Assembly: GCA_025774615.1 (NCBI GenBank)
Contig: JALGVQ010000045.1
Location: 1 to 15,694, forward strand
DNA length: 15,694 nucleotides
From: a bacterium
Lineage (GTDB): Bacteria > Blakebacterota > Blakebacteria > Blakebacterales > Blakebacteraceae
Reading direction: 5' to 3'
This document shows positions 1 through 9,054 of the stretch, in pieces. A program made the translations under genes and the position numbers. Positions within the stretch are counted from its first letter, which is position 1. Every line of letters starts with the position of its first letter. The notes beneath the pieces were generated by a model. The model saw only the letters and a list, made by a program, of their open reading frames with translations. It was not told where the DNA came from and did not search any database.

Positions 1-644
1 GAGTGCCACCGCACGTGGCCGTGGCAGCGAGTCTGGTGGGAGTAGTGGCCACGTCGGTCTCCTCCAGCGCCGGGTACATGAAGCGTCAGCTTCCCCTGGT
101 AAGAGTGGGACTCCACCTTGAGCTGACGACCCTGGCCGGTGCAATCGTCGGCAGTATCGCGGCCGGATACATGGCTGACGACGTGATCAGCGCGCTCTTC
201 AGTCTGCTGCTGTTCTATACAGCCATTACCATGTGGCGTGGCAGGAAGATCAGGGATGCCGCCGACGATCCGGACAGCATTGCCGCGACACCGCTTGCCC
301 TCACCGGATCGGGAGTGGCGGGGGGCATCTCGGGGATACTGGGAGTGGGTGGGGGGGTGATGAAGGTACCGGTGATGAACCTGTTGCTCGGCGCTCCCAT
401 CCACCGGTCGACCTCTACGAGTACCTTCATGATGGGACTCACCGCGGCTGCCGGGTGTGTAGCGTATTACCAGCGGGGAGAACTGCTGATCGGTATCGCC
501 GCGCCACTGGCACTCGGCGTACTCATCGGCGGACGACTCGGTCCGAGGATAGCAGTCAGGATCGATGCTCTTGGTATCAAGAGAACGTTCGCTATCGTGC
601 TCGTCATCGTGGCGATCAGAATGGGTTGGGGGCTGTTCTCATGA
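1..644 (+). CDS. TSUP family (TauE/SafE-like) membrane transporter, 5' end outside the window
   Basis: This is the C-terminal 213 residues of a multi-spanning inner-membrane protein of the TSUP family, whose members export or take up sulfite, sulfonates and related organic anions; the substrate here cannot be read from the sequence. The visible part opens with PPHVAVAASLVGVVATS, which in this family follows the first Gly-rich repeat, so the GTG at position 3 is almost certainly an internal Val codon and the true start lies upstream. The second half-repeat is intact: the Gly-rich turn GILGVGGGVMKVP (residues about 111-123), followed by a Ser/Thr-rich segment (HRSTSTSTFMMGL) and further hydrophobic helices to the end. 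A charged loop (about residues 79-95) separates the two halves. Its TGA stop overlaps the ATG of the next gene (ATGA), so the two are translationally coupled. The family call is firm and the substrate is unknown. Confidence 0.9.
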   Translation, partial: VPPHVAVAASLVGVVATSVSSSAGYMKRQLPLVRVGLHLELTTLAGAIVGSIAAGYMADDVISALFSLLLFYTAITMWRGRKIRDAADDPDSIAATPLALTGSGVAGGISGILGVGGGVMKVPVMNLLLGAPIHRSTSTSTFMMGLTAAAGCVAYYQRGELLIGIAAPLALGVLIGGRLGPRIAVRIDALGIKRTFAIVLVIVAIRMGWGLFS

Positions 645-952
645 GTCGGCAGCCGGGCACAAGAGTATCTGAGTCACAGCTCACTGATGGTCTGGCGAGA
701 GTCTATCAATACGGCACTATCGGAGTACTCCTGCTCCTTCTGCTCGGGCTTCTCCATCCACTGACAGGCTGGGAACCGGCCCGTCTGATCATGACTGCTG
801 GTGTGGTTGCGCTCCTGGCCCTGCCTATCGTGACCGTACTGTGGGTGGGTATGAGGGCTGCAGCGCGCAGGGACAGACACCTGGGGCTGATCGTGTTGGG
901 GATTCTTCTTTTGCTGATCACGGCAAGACTCATGCCGCTGATCATCTCTTAA
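641..952 (+). CDS. DUF1634-type small membrane protein
   Basis: This is a 103-residue protein with three predicted membrane helices (about residues 22-42, 50-71 and 81-100). A short N-terminal cytosolic-type stretch (TRVSESQLTDGLARVYQYG) leads into the first helix. The pattern YGTIGVLLLLL, then ALPIVTVLWVGM, then RRDRHLGLIVLGILLLL, matches DUF1634 proteins, which are often encoded beside TSUP transporters; this comes from memory, not from a search. The start is the ATG inside the ATGA overlap with the upstream transporter gene. A G-rich stretch just before it (GGGTTGGGGG) can act as ribosome-binding site. A longer open frame beginning at 233 lies inside the transporter gene and is not the real start. 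Tight coupling suggests an accessory subunit or partner of the transporter. No catalytic residues are evident and the function is unknown. Confidence 0.8.
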   Translation: MSRQPGTRVSESQLTDGLARVYQYGTIGVLLLLLLGLLHPLTGWEPARLIMTAGVVALLALPIVTVLWVGMRAAARRDRHLGLIVLGILLLLITARLMPLIIS

Positions 953-1038
953 TCTGAAGTTCTCCTTGACGCTACTTTATCTTGTGAAAAAGATTGAAGA
1001 GAATCGAACCCACCGAAGGGGTGCATCAATTACCCGCA

Positions 1039-1067
1039 GTATCGTTTCAATAGTAATGAAACGATAC
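1039..1067. promoter_or_regulatory. Perfect 11-bp inverted repeat, operator-like
   Basis: The arms GTATCGTTTCA (1039-1049) and TGAAACGATAC (1057-1067) are exact reverse complements around a 7-nt AT-rich spacer. The right arm ends 2 bp before the -35 hexamer of the promoter at 1069-1097. No T-run follows, so it is not a rho-independent terminator. The core ATCGTTTCA recurs downstream of the promoter. The position suggests a binding site for a dimeric regulator, plausibly the winged-helix Fic protein encoded immediately downstream (inference). Confidence 0.7.
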
Positions 1068-1068
1068 C

Positions 1069-1097
1069 TTGACTAAATGGTAACTACCTCGTATATA
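1069..1097 (+). promoter_or_regulatory. Sigma70-type promoter for the Fic-family gene
   Basis: The -35 hexamer is TTGACT (1069-1074) and the -10 hexamer is TATATA (1092-1097), with a spacer of exactly 17 bp. Both hexamers are near consensus. Transcription would begin at about 1104, giving a leader of about 30 nt before the ATG at 1135. Operator-like repeats lie directly upstream and inside the predicted leader, which suggests tight control. Confidence 0.75.
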
Positions 1098-1105
1098 AGC
1101 AGATA

Positions 1106-1136
1106 ATCGTATCATCGAAAGACTGGATCGTTTCAT
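1106..1136 (+). promoter_or_regulatory. Direct repeat of the operator half-site across the leader and start codon
   Basis: ATCGTATCAT (1106-1115) and ATCGTTTCAT (1127-1136) are two copies, one mismatch apart, of the half-site found in the inverted repeat at 1039-1067. Their spacing is 21 bp, about two helical turns, so they would face the same side of the DNA. The second copy runs into the ATG start codon at 1135. A protein bound here would cover the predicted transcription start and the ribosome entry region. Confidence 0.6.
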
Positions 1137-2421
1137 GCCGCTCACTGACCACGATATCCTCGACTACCTTGCCGACCATCCTGCCGCAGGCCGGGAGGAT
1201 ATCCGACACCATGTAGCACCGGATGTAAGCGGACCGACAGTCTGGCGTGCCCTCAAGAGGCTTGTTGATGAAGGCCGGCTTGAAGTGACAGGCAAGGCCC
1301 GTGCTACCGGCTACAGCCTGGCAGGCGCCGCAGTTGTCCGCGCCCATCTGCAGATACCCTATAACCGTCGAAAGCCGACGAATTACAACAGGGAATTCCT
1401 GGACCACTATGTACCTGACAAGAGCTTCTACCTGGGTGAGGCAGATCGACAGCACCTGCATGAAGCCGGCCGGCCCATAACACCGTCCCTTCCAGCGGGA
1501 ACCTATGCGCGTCGCATCCTGGAAAGACTCCTGGTGGACCTGTCCTGGGCATCATCACACCTGGAAGGGAATACTTACAGTATCCTTGAAACTGAACGGC
1601 TGATCCGGTTCGGGGAAGAGGCAGCTGGCAAGGACCGCAAGGAAGCGGTGATGATCCTCAATCACAAGGAAGCGATTCAGTACGCTGTCGATAACGTCAC
1701 CGATATAACGATCAGCCGGCCGGACATATTCAACCTTCACGCTTTACTTGCCGACGGTCTTCTTACCGATCCCGCCATGGCGGGACGGCTGCGTCGCATG
1801 CCTGTCGGCATTACGCATTCAAGCTACAGGCCACTCGGCGAGCAGTTTGCGATCGAGGAGGAATTCGACATCCTGATTCAGAAAGCAGCAGCAATCTCGG
1901 ACCCGTTCGAGCAGTCATTCTTTCTTCTTGTCCAGGTCCCGTATCTGCAGGCTTTCGATGATATCAACAAGCGGACTTCACGTATCGCTTCCAACATCCC
2001 GCTCCTGAAGGCCGACCTCGCCCCCATGTCGTTTCTCACGATGGACGAAGGCGACTATATCGACGGCCTTATCGGTATCTACGAGTTGAACAACGTTTCA
2101 CTGCTTCGCAATGTGTACATCGACGCCTATTTGACCTCAGCTGAGAATTACAGGGTGCTGCGCGCCGAGGTTGACACACCCGAGAAGGCCGCTCTGGTGT
2201 ACCGTGATTTCGTTCGCAAAGCCGTGCGCCGCAGTGTGCTGGAGTGGAAAGCGTTCCGTCCTGAGTACATCATGATCATGGCCGTTGAAGCCGGTATCCC
2301 TGAAACGGATCGTGAGCAGGTCGTCTACTATATCAGGGATGAGTTCTATGGCCTGCACGAAGGCAACATCATCCGTTACCGGTTGAACCCTGAAGACCTT
2401 GCCACCCTCAAACGGGAGTGA
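1135..2421 (+). CDS. Winged-helix and Fic-domain protein with a non-canonical Fic motif
   Basis: This is a 428-residue cytosolic protein. Residues about 3-62 resemble a winged helix-turn-helix DNA-binding domain (LTDHDILDYLA..., SGPTVWRALKRLVDEGRLEVTG). The middle is a Fic fold. The self-inhibitory helix motif [ST]xxxE[GN] is present as SSHLEG (residues 140-145). The Fic active-site loop reads QAFDDINKRTSR (272-283). Compared with HxFx[DE]GN[GK]RxxR, the catalytic His is Gln272 and the first Gly is Ile277, while Phe274, Asp276, Asn278, Lys279, Arg280 and Arg283 are kept. Classical Fic enzymes transfer AMP to a target hydroxyl; loss of the His makes that chemistry doubtful here. I recall related proteins with Q-x-F-x-D-x-N-K-R-x-S-R, so this is probably a conserved subfamily rather than decay. 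ATG 1135 is the only in-frame start after the TAA at 1096-1098, and no good ribosome-binding site precedes it. The gene has its own promoter and operator-like repeats, which suggests autoregulation. Confidence 0.85.
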   Translation: MPLTDHDILDYLADHPAAGREDIRHHVAPDVSGPTVWRALKRLVDEGRLEVTGKARATGYSLAGAAVVRAHLQIPYNRRKPTNYNREFLDHYVPDKSFYLGEADRQHLHEAGRPITPSLPAGTYARRILERLLVDLSWASSHLEGNTYSILETERLIRFGEEAAGKDRKEAVMILNHKEAIQYAVDNVTDITISRPDIFNLHALLADGLLTDPAMAGRLRRMPVGITHSSYRPLGEQFAIEEEFDILIQKAAAISDPFEQSFFLLVQVPYLQAFDDINKRTSRIASNIPLLKADLAPMSFLTMDEGDYIDGLIGIYELNNVSLLRNVYIDAYLTSAENYRVLRAEVDTPEKAALVYRDFVRKAVRRSVLEWKAFRPEYIMIMAVEAGIPETDREQVVYYIRDEFYGLHEGNIIRYRLNPEDLATLKRE

Positions 2422-2521
2422 TTGCCGGATCTGAAATACAGACAGGCTGATTACAGTCACACTATAAAAGGGAGAGTGATGTTATTGGTCGGATGGATTA
2501 ATTCGGGGGGACAACGCTGCT
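2422..2521. other. Convergent intergenic gap without an obvious terminator
   Basis: One hundred bases separate the 3' ends of the Fic-family gene (plus strand) and the dehydrogenase gene (minus strand). I see only very short complementary segments (for example CTGATTACAG at about 2447-2456) and no GC-rich stem followed by a T-run on either strand. There is no open reading frame of note. Confidence 0.5.
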
Positions 2522-3610
2522 TCAGGGCTTGAGCACGACCTTGCCGAATTGCGAGCGATCTGCCAGATAGCGATGGGCATCAGCAGCTTCGCTCAAAGGG
2601 AATACCCGGTCCACCACTGGCCTCAGTTCACCACTTCTAACACCCTCGACGACCTTGAGCAGCTCACCCCGACTGCCCATGTAGGAACCGATCAGGTGCA
2701 CCTGTTTGACGAAGAGGTAGCGGAGGTCGAAGGTGACCTTGCCGCCGGTAGTCGCCCCGCACGTCACCAACCGCCCGCCCCGCGCCAGGATCTTGAGATT
2801 TTGTTCCCATACCTCTGAGCCCACGTGCTCGAAGATCACGTCAACGCCTCTGCCGCCGGTGAGTTCATTGATGCTCTCGGCGAAACCGGGGTCTGAATAG
2901 TCGAACGCCGCGTCAGCTCCCAGTTCGAGACCTTTCTTTCGCTTCTCAGGAGTGGAGGCGGTGGTGTAGACGGTTGCCCCGGCCTGTTTCGCGATCTGGA
3001 TCGCCGCAGTGCCGACCCCGGATCCGGCTGCGTGCACGAGCACCGATTCGCCCGGCTGAAGATGTGCCTGGGTGTGGAGCATCCGCCACGCGGTCATGAA
3101 GGTGAGAGGGATCGCCGCCCACAGAATCGGATCGTCGTCGGGCCCGAGAGGGATACAGACATCTGCCGGCATCGCCACTTCCTCGGCATATCCTCCCTGA
3201 CGCTGGTAGCCGAAGATCTGGTAACCCTCGACACAGAGGCTGTCGAGGTCCTTCAGGCAGTATTCGCATTTCCGGCAGGAGGTCATGGGTGCGAGCACTA
3301 CGCGCTGACCCACATGGATCGGATCACCGTAGAGACCCCTGAGGGCAGGCTCACCCCCCGGGCCGGTCAGGCCTGTTCCAGCGGCGCCCGATCCGACTTC
3401 GAGGATGGTGCCGGCCATCTCACTGCCGAGCAGGTGAGGCAGGGGGATAGGCGGGCCGGGCAGACCCTGGCGCACCCAGATGTCGAGGTGGTTGAGCGCG
3501 ACTGCTTCCACGCGGATCCGGACTTCACTGGCACCGGGAACAGGAACAGGCAGGTCGACCACTTCGAGAACGTCAGGTCCCCCGTGATCGTTGAAGACGA
3601 CAGCCTGCAT
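2522..3610 (-). CDS. Zinc-binding MDR-superfamily alcohol dehydrogenase / quinone oxidoreductase-like
   Basis: This 362-residue medium-chain dehydrogenase/reductase starts with the usual MQAVVFNDHGGPDVLEVVD. The GroES-like domain (about 1-150) has the structural-zinc motif CxxCxxCx7C (Cys112, 115, 118, 126). The catalytic-zinc ligands are absent: the Cys position is Asn40 (ALNHLD) and the GHE motif is GSE (62-64). The Rossmann domain has AAGSGVGTAAIQIAK (Gly196, 198, 200). The next strand leads to TTASTPEKRKK with no acidic residue after the strand, which favours NADP(H). A Gly/Pro-rich insertion (about 75-97) sits just before VGQRVVL and lengthens the usual loop. The probable activity is zinc-independent reduction of an enone, quinone or aldehyde; the substrate is unknown. 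The gene starts at ATG 3610 without a strong ribosome-binding site, 50 bp after nuoN on the same strand and with no terminator between, so read-through from the nuo operon is likely. Confidence 0.85.
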   Translation of the reverse strand: MQAVVFNDHGGPDVLEVVDLPVPVPGASEVRIRVEAVALNHLDIWVRQGLPGPPIPLPHLLGSEMAGTILEVGSGAAGTGLTGPGGEPALRGLYGDPIHVGQRVVLAPMTSCRKCEYCLKDLDSLCVEGYQIFGYQRQGGYAEEVAMPADVCIPLGPDDDPILWAAIPLTFMTAWRMLHTQAHLQPGESVLVHAAGSGVGTAAIQIAKQAGATVYTTASTPEKRKKGLELGADAAFDYSDPGFAESINELTGGRGVDVIFEHVGSEVWEQNLKILARGGRLVTCGATTGGKVTFDLRYLFVKQVHLIGSYMGSRGELLKVVEGVRSGELRPVVDRVFPLSEAADAHRYLADRSQFGKVVLKP

Positions 3611-3660
3611 GATCTAGAAGGGAACTACGTTCGTGTCTTTCCGGTGCTTTCGGATGGACA

Positions 3661-5117
3661 CTAGAAAAGGCTCTTGAAGGCGCTCCGGGCAAGATCGAGC
3701 AGACTCTGCGGGAAGATGCCGATGTAGAGTACTGCCGCCGCGAGCACGCCAAGGGTGATATCGCTGATCCGGGAACGCCGCCAGGGCACGAACGATTTCT
3801 CAGCCGGTTTCATGTACATGTTGACCACGACCCGCAGATAGTAGAAGACGCCTACCACGCTGGTGAGGATACCTATCACAGCCAGTCCGGTGTATCCCGA
3901 CTGTACCGCGGCTCCGAACACATAGAACTTTCCGAAGAAACCGATCGTTGGCGGTATTCCCGACATACTGACCATGAAGATGGTCATGGCGAGCGCGAGA
4001 CCGGGGCTCTTGCTCGCAAGGCCGGTCATATCGACCAGTGTTTCTCTGCGGTCCTCACCACCACCGATGATGATCAGCACACCGAACGCACCGAGAGTCA
4101 TCAGTGCGTAGGAGACGAGGTAGAAGAGCACGCCGGTGCCGCCCTGGAGAGAGACACCGGGGTCACTGCCCACGATCGCCGTGAGCAGATATCCCACATG
4201 AGCGATGCTAGAATAAGCGAGCATGCGCTTGAGGTTCATTTGCATGACCGCCGCGAAGTTGCCGACGATCATGGAGAGTAGTGCCAGCCACCAGATCAGG
4301 TCCTGCAGGACCAATGCTGATGTGGCCAGCATGAGTCCGAAGATCTTCACGATGGCAGCAAACCCGGCCGCCTTGATCGCGGTGGCCATGAAGCCGGTCA
4401 CCGGTGTTGGAGCAGCCTGGTAAGCGTCGGGCGCCCACATGTGGAAGGGTACCGCGGCCACCTTGAATCCCAGACCCACCAGAAGAAGTATGGCTCCGAC
4501 CTGGAGGTTGAAGGGGATGGCGTTGCTGTGTGCGCTGACGAAGACGGTGATCTCGGCGAACCGTGTGGTGATCACCGAGCCGTAGATGAAGGCGGTGCCG
4601 TAGAGCAGGAAGGCGGAGGCGAAGGCACCAAGCAGGAAGTATTTCAGGGCGCCTTCGGAACTCCTCTTGTCTCCCCGGTTGAGGCCGACCATGACGTAAG
4701 CGCAGAGGCTCATGGTCTCGAGGCCGATGATCAGGGTGATGAGGTCGGCTGCAGAGGCCATCACCATCATCCCGACAACACTGAACGGTATCAGGCTCCA
4801 GTACTCACCCGGGAAACGGCCGCGTCTCTCCTCATGCGACATCGAGAAGAAGATGGTGATGATCGCGGCGACGATGAAGATGCAGTAGAAGTAGATCGAG
4901 AAAGCCCCGATCTTCCAGGCCCCGCTGAACGCGACCTCTTCGGTTCCCCACATGCTGATCGATACGACCAGGCCGGCGAACAGCCCGGCAATGGTGAGCC
5001 AGGGGACGATCCTGTTCCCCGGTTCGACGAAGAGATCCGTCATCATCACGACCAGTGCGGTCGCGAGAACCACCAGGGCAGGGGCAACGGCTGACCAGGA
5101 GTAGAGGCCCTCGAACA

Positions 5118-5118
<1 letters not shown>
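3661..5118 (-). CDS. nuoN: NADH-quinone oxidoreductase subunit N
   Basis: This is one of the three antiporter-like, proton-pumping membrane subunits of complex I, about 485 residues with around 14 helices, the normal length. With the ATG at 5118 as start, the charged residues of the proton path are visible: Glu134 (GLETMSLCAYV), Lys159 (EGALKYFLLGAFASA), Lys219 (GFKVAAVPFHMWAPDAY), Lys249, Lys297 (NLKRMLAYSSIAHVGY) and Lys397 (GFFGKF). The segment PFHMWAPDAYQAAPTPVTGF is a hallmark of this family. The frame could also open one codon earlier at GTG 5121. The nuoM stop and this start overlap (GTGATG contains both TGA and ATG), so translation is coupled, and the weak GGTGA element lies better for the ATG. 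It is the last nuo gene; a dehydrogenase gene follows after 50 bp. Confidence 0.97.
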
Positions 5119-6776
<1,658 letters not shown>

Positions 6777-6811
6777 CCGTTCCTCTGTCCTTTACCCGTT
6801 GCCGTGCACTA

Positions 6812-8749
6812 TCAGATCAGCAGCAGGATCATGAGGATGATTGCACCACCGGCCATGGCCAGTGCATACGATCCCACATGTCCCACCTGCAGTCCTGCGA
6901 TCCAGCGTGCCAGTGTGGTTGTGACCTGTCCGGCGCCGTTGACGGTGCCATCGATCACCTTCACGTCGAATACCCGGTAGAGCCACTCACTCGCCTTCTG
7001 AAGAGGTCTGCCGATGACCATGAAGTAGAATTCGTCGAAGTAGAACTTTTGCCGCATAGCCTTCCACAGGCCCGGCGCTGCCGTCTCCGGTACCTCGGGA
7101 TACGGGTTTTCGCGGCCGTACCACTTGCGCGCGATCCAGTAACCGGTCAGGGCGAGCAGGACCGAGACCACCATGAGTACGACCTGGAGACCGCTGTTGC
7201 CATGAGTGGCCTCTTCTGCGTGGCCGCCGACAGCTTCAACTGCGTGTGAGACCGCTCCGGTCGCATTGCCGATGAATTCCTGAATCCACGCTCCACCGCC
7301 GAGCACCTGGGGAAGGCCGACGAAGCCGCCCAGCGCCGCCAGAGCAGCCAGGATCATCAATGGTACGGTCATGGTGTACGGTGATTCGTGAGGATGGACA
7401 TCATCTGGTACGCGGCTCGTGCCCCAGAACGTCAGGTAGAGCAGTCTGAAAATGTATATCCCGGTGAGAACCGCGGCGATCGCCCCAAGCGCCCAGAAGA
7501 GGGGATGACCGTTCGGTCCGGCCCATGCTTCGAACAGGATCTCGTCCTTGCTGAAGAACCCGGAGAAGAAGGGGATCCCGGCCAGCGCGAGTCCGGCGAT
7601 GAGCATGGTGGCGTGCGTGATCGGCAGATGCTTCTTCAGACCGCCCATCTCGCGCATGTCCTGCTTGTCAGCCATGGCGTGGATGACGCTGCCCGCACCG
7701 AGGAAGAGAAGTCCCTTGAAAAAGGCGTGTGTCATGAGGTGAAAGATGCCGACAGAGAATGCTCCGGCCCCCAGGGCCAGGAACATGAAGCCGAGCTGAC
7801 TCACGGTGGAGTAGGCCAGCACCTTCTTGATGTCATGCTGAGCGATGGCGATAAATCCGGCAACAATGGCAGTAAGCGCACCGACCAGCGCGACCACCAC
7901 CAGAGTGACGGGAGCCATCTGAAAAAGCACGCCCATGCGAGCGACCAGGTAGACACCTGCCGTCACCATCGTGGCGGCGTGGATAAGCGCCGAAACCGGT
8001 GTCGGGCCCTCCATGGCATCAGGCAGCCAGATATGCAGTGGGATCTGTGCGCTCTTGCCGGTGGCTCCAACGAAGAGAAGCAGGGTGATGATCGTCACCG
8101 CCGCTCCACCGCCGGCGAGTATCTCATGACTGTTATGCAGGATCTCCTGGATCTCCAGGGTACCGAAGAGAGCAAAGATCCCGAGCATTCCCGAGATGAA
8201 GGCAGCGTCACCGATCCGGTTGACTACAAAGGCCTTACGTCCGGCATCGGCCGCAGAGTCCTTTTCGAACCAGAACCCGATCAGCAGGTAGGAACAGAGC
8301 CCCACGCCTTCCCATCCGATGAAGAGCATCGCCAGGCTGTCACCAAGTACCAGCAGCAGCATCGCGAAGGTGAAGAGGTTCATGTAGGTGAAGAAGCGTC
8401 CGAATCCCCAGTCACCATGCATGTAGCCGATCGAATAGACATGGATCAGGAAGCCCACACCGGTGACCACCAGGATCATCACTGATGAGAGCTGGTCGAG
8501 CCAGAGGGTGGCGTCGATGTGGACCGGGCCGGTTGATATCCACTCGAACAGGCGGACACTGACACCGACCCCATCAGCCCCGAGGCCGATGAATCCGGTT
8601 ACCGCGATCAGCGCGGAGACGAACGCGGCACCGATACAGAGGGACGAGATCCAGCCCACGACCTTCTCCGGCAGCCTCCGACCGAAGCTGAGACCGAAAA
8701 CCACCCCGATGAGGGGAAAGAGCAGAACCAGTTTGAGAGCCGTCGTCAC
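6812..8749 (-). CDS. nuoL: NADH-quinone oxidoreductase subunit L
   Basis: This is the distal antiporter-like proton-pumping subunit of complex I, 645 residues. It carries Glu147 (FIGWEGVGLCSYLLIGFW), Asp181 (VNRIGDAAF), Lys232 (GATGKSAQIPLHIWLPDAM), His257 (ALIHAATMVTAGVYL), His341 and Lys345 (MTHAFFKGLLFLGAGSVIHA), and Lys401-Asp402 (FFSKDEIL), which correspond to the proton-path residues. The long C-terminal part (about 520-645) holds the amphipathic lateral helix and the final membrane anchor that brace the neighbouring pumps. A small His/Glu/Gly-rich loop (about 500-518) precedes it. The start codon is GTG at 8749, since no ATG is close by, with GAGAGG about 8 nt upstream. It lies 4 bp after nuoK. 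Confidence 0.97.
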   Translation of the reverse strand: MTTALKLVLLFPLIGVVFGLSFGRRLPEKVVGWISSLCIGAAFVSALIAVTGFIGLGADGVGVSVRLFEWISTGPVHIDATLWLDQLSSVMILVVTGVGFLIHVYSIGYMHGDWGFGRFFTYMNLFTFAMLLLVLGDSLAMLFIGWEGVGLCSYLLIGFWFEKDSAADAGRKAFVVNRIGDAAFISGMLGIFALFGTLEIQEILHNSHEILAGGGAAVTIITLLLFVGATGKSAQIPLHIWLPDAMEGPTPVSALIHAATMVTAGVYLVARMGVLFQMAPVTLVVVALVGALTAIVAGFIAIAQHDIKKVLAYSTVSQLGFMFLALGAGAFSVGIFHLMTHAFFKGLLFLGAGSVIHAMADKQDMREMGGLKKHLPITHATMLIAGLALAGIPFFSGFFSKDEILFEAWAGPNGHPLFWALGAIAAVLTGIYIFRLLYLTFWGTSRVPDDVHPHESPYTMTVPLMILAALAALGGFVGLPQVLGGGAWIQEFIGNATGAVSHAVEAVGGHAEEATHGNSGLQVVLMVVSVLLALTGYWIARKWYGRENPYPEVPETAAPGLWKAMRQKFYFDEFYFMVIGRPLQKASEWLYRVFDVKVIDGTVNGAGQVTTTLARWIAGLQVGHVGSYALAMAGGAIILMILLLI

Positions 8750-8753
8750 AGTA

Positions 8754-9053
8754 TCAGCCTCTCAGCAGTGTCAGGTCGTCAACGTCTACGGTCTGCCGGT
8801 CCCGTGCAACCTGCACGACCAGCGCGAGCCCCACAGCCGCCTCAGCGGCAGCGATGGCAATGATCAGGAACGAAATCACCTGGCCGTCAAGGCCGGGGAT
8901 AAAACGGCTGAATGCGACCATTGCCAGGTTCACGGCGTTCAGCATCAGTTCGATACTCATCAGGATCATGATGGCGTTGCGTCTCAGCAGGACGCCCAGG
9001 ACACCAAGAGTGAAGAGTATGGCACTCAGGATCAGATAGCCGGTGAGGGTCAT
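8754..9053 (-). CDS. nuoK: NADH-quinone oxidoreductase subunit K
   Basis: This small three-helix membrane subunit of complex I has 99 residues, a normal length. The two membrane glutamates that form part of the central proton path are present: Glu35 (MILMSIELMLNAVNL) and Glu71 (IAIAAAEAAVGLALV). The C-terminus (VDVDDLTLLRG) is the usual hydrophilic end. ATG 9053 starts after a single base following the nuoJ stop, which implies translational coupling. NuoK packs between NuoJ and NuoN. Confidence 0.97.
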   Translation of the reverse strand: MTLTGYLILSAILFTLGVLGVLLRRNAIMILMSIELMLNAVNLAMVAFSRFIPGLDGQVISFLIIAIAAAEAAVGLALVVQVARDRQTVDVDDLTLLRG

Positions 9054-9054
9054 G

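Noticed and set aside
233-640. Long upstream extension of the DUF1634 frame
   Set aside because: It overlaps the transporter gene in another frame, and its residues are basic and lack any membrane or family pattern. The ATG at 641 fits the family length and the ATGA overlap.
966-994. TTGACG as a -35 element of a second promoter
   Set aside because: No acceptable -10 hexamer occurs at 16-18 bp spacing.
1011-1024. CACC/GGTG hairpin downstream of the DUF1634 gene
   Set aside because: It has only a 4-bp stem and no T-run, too weak to call a terminator.
1039-1067. Inverted repeat as a transcription terminator for the transporter pair
   Set aside because: The stem is AT-rich, no T-run follows, and a near-consensus promoter begins 2 bp later, so an operator role fits better.
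4441-5094. 217-codon plus-strand frame opposite nuoN
   Set aside because: It has the same polar, low-complexity composition from antisense reading of nuoN and no family resemblance.
7388-8485. 365-codon open frame on the plus strand opposite nuoL
   Set aside because: It is an antisense shadow of a well-supported nuoL. Its product is extremely rich in Asp, Glu, His, Arg and Gln, with no recognisable domain, as expected from reading the complement of a membrane-protein gene.
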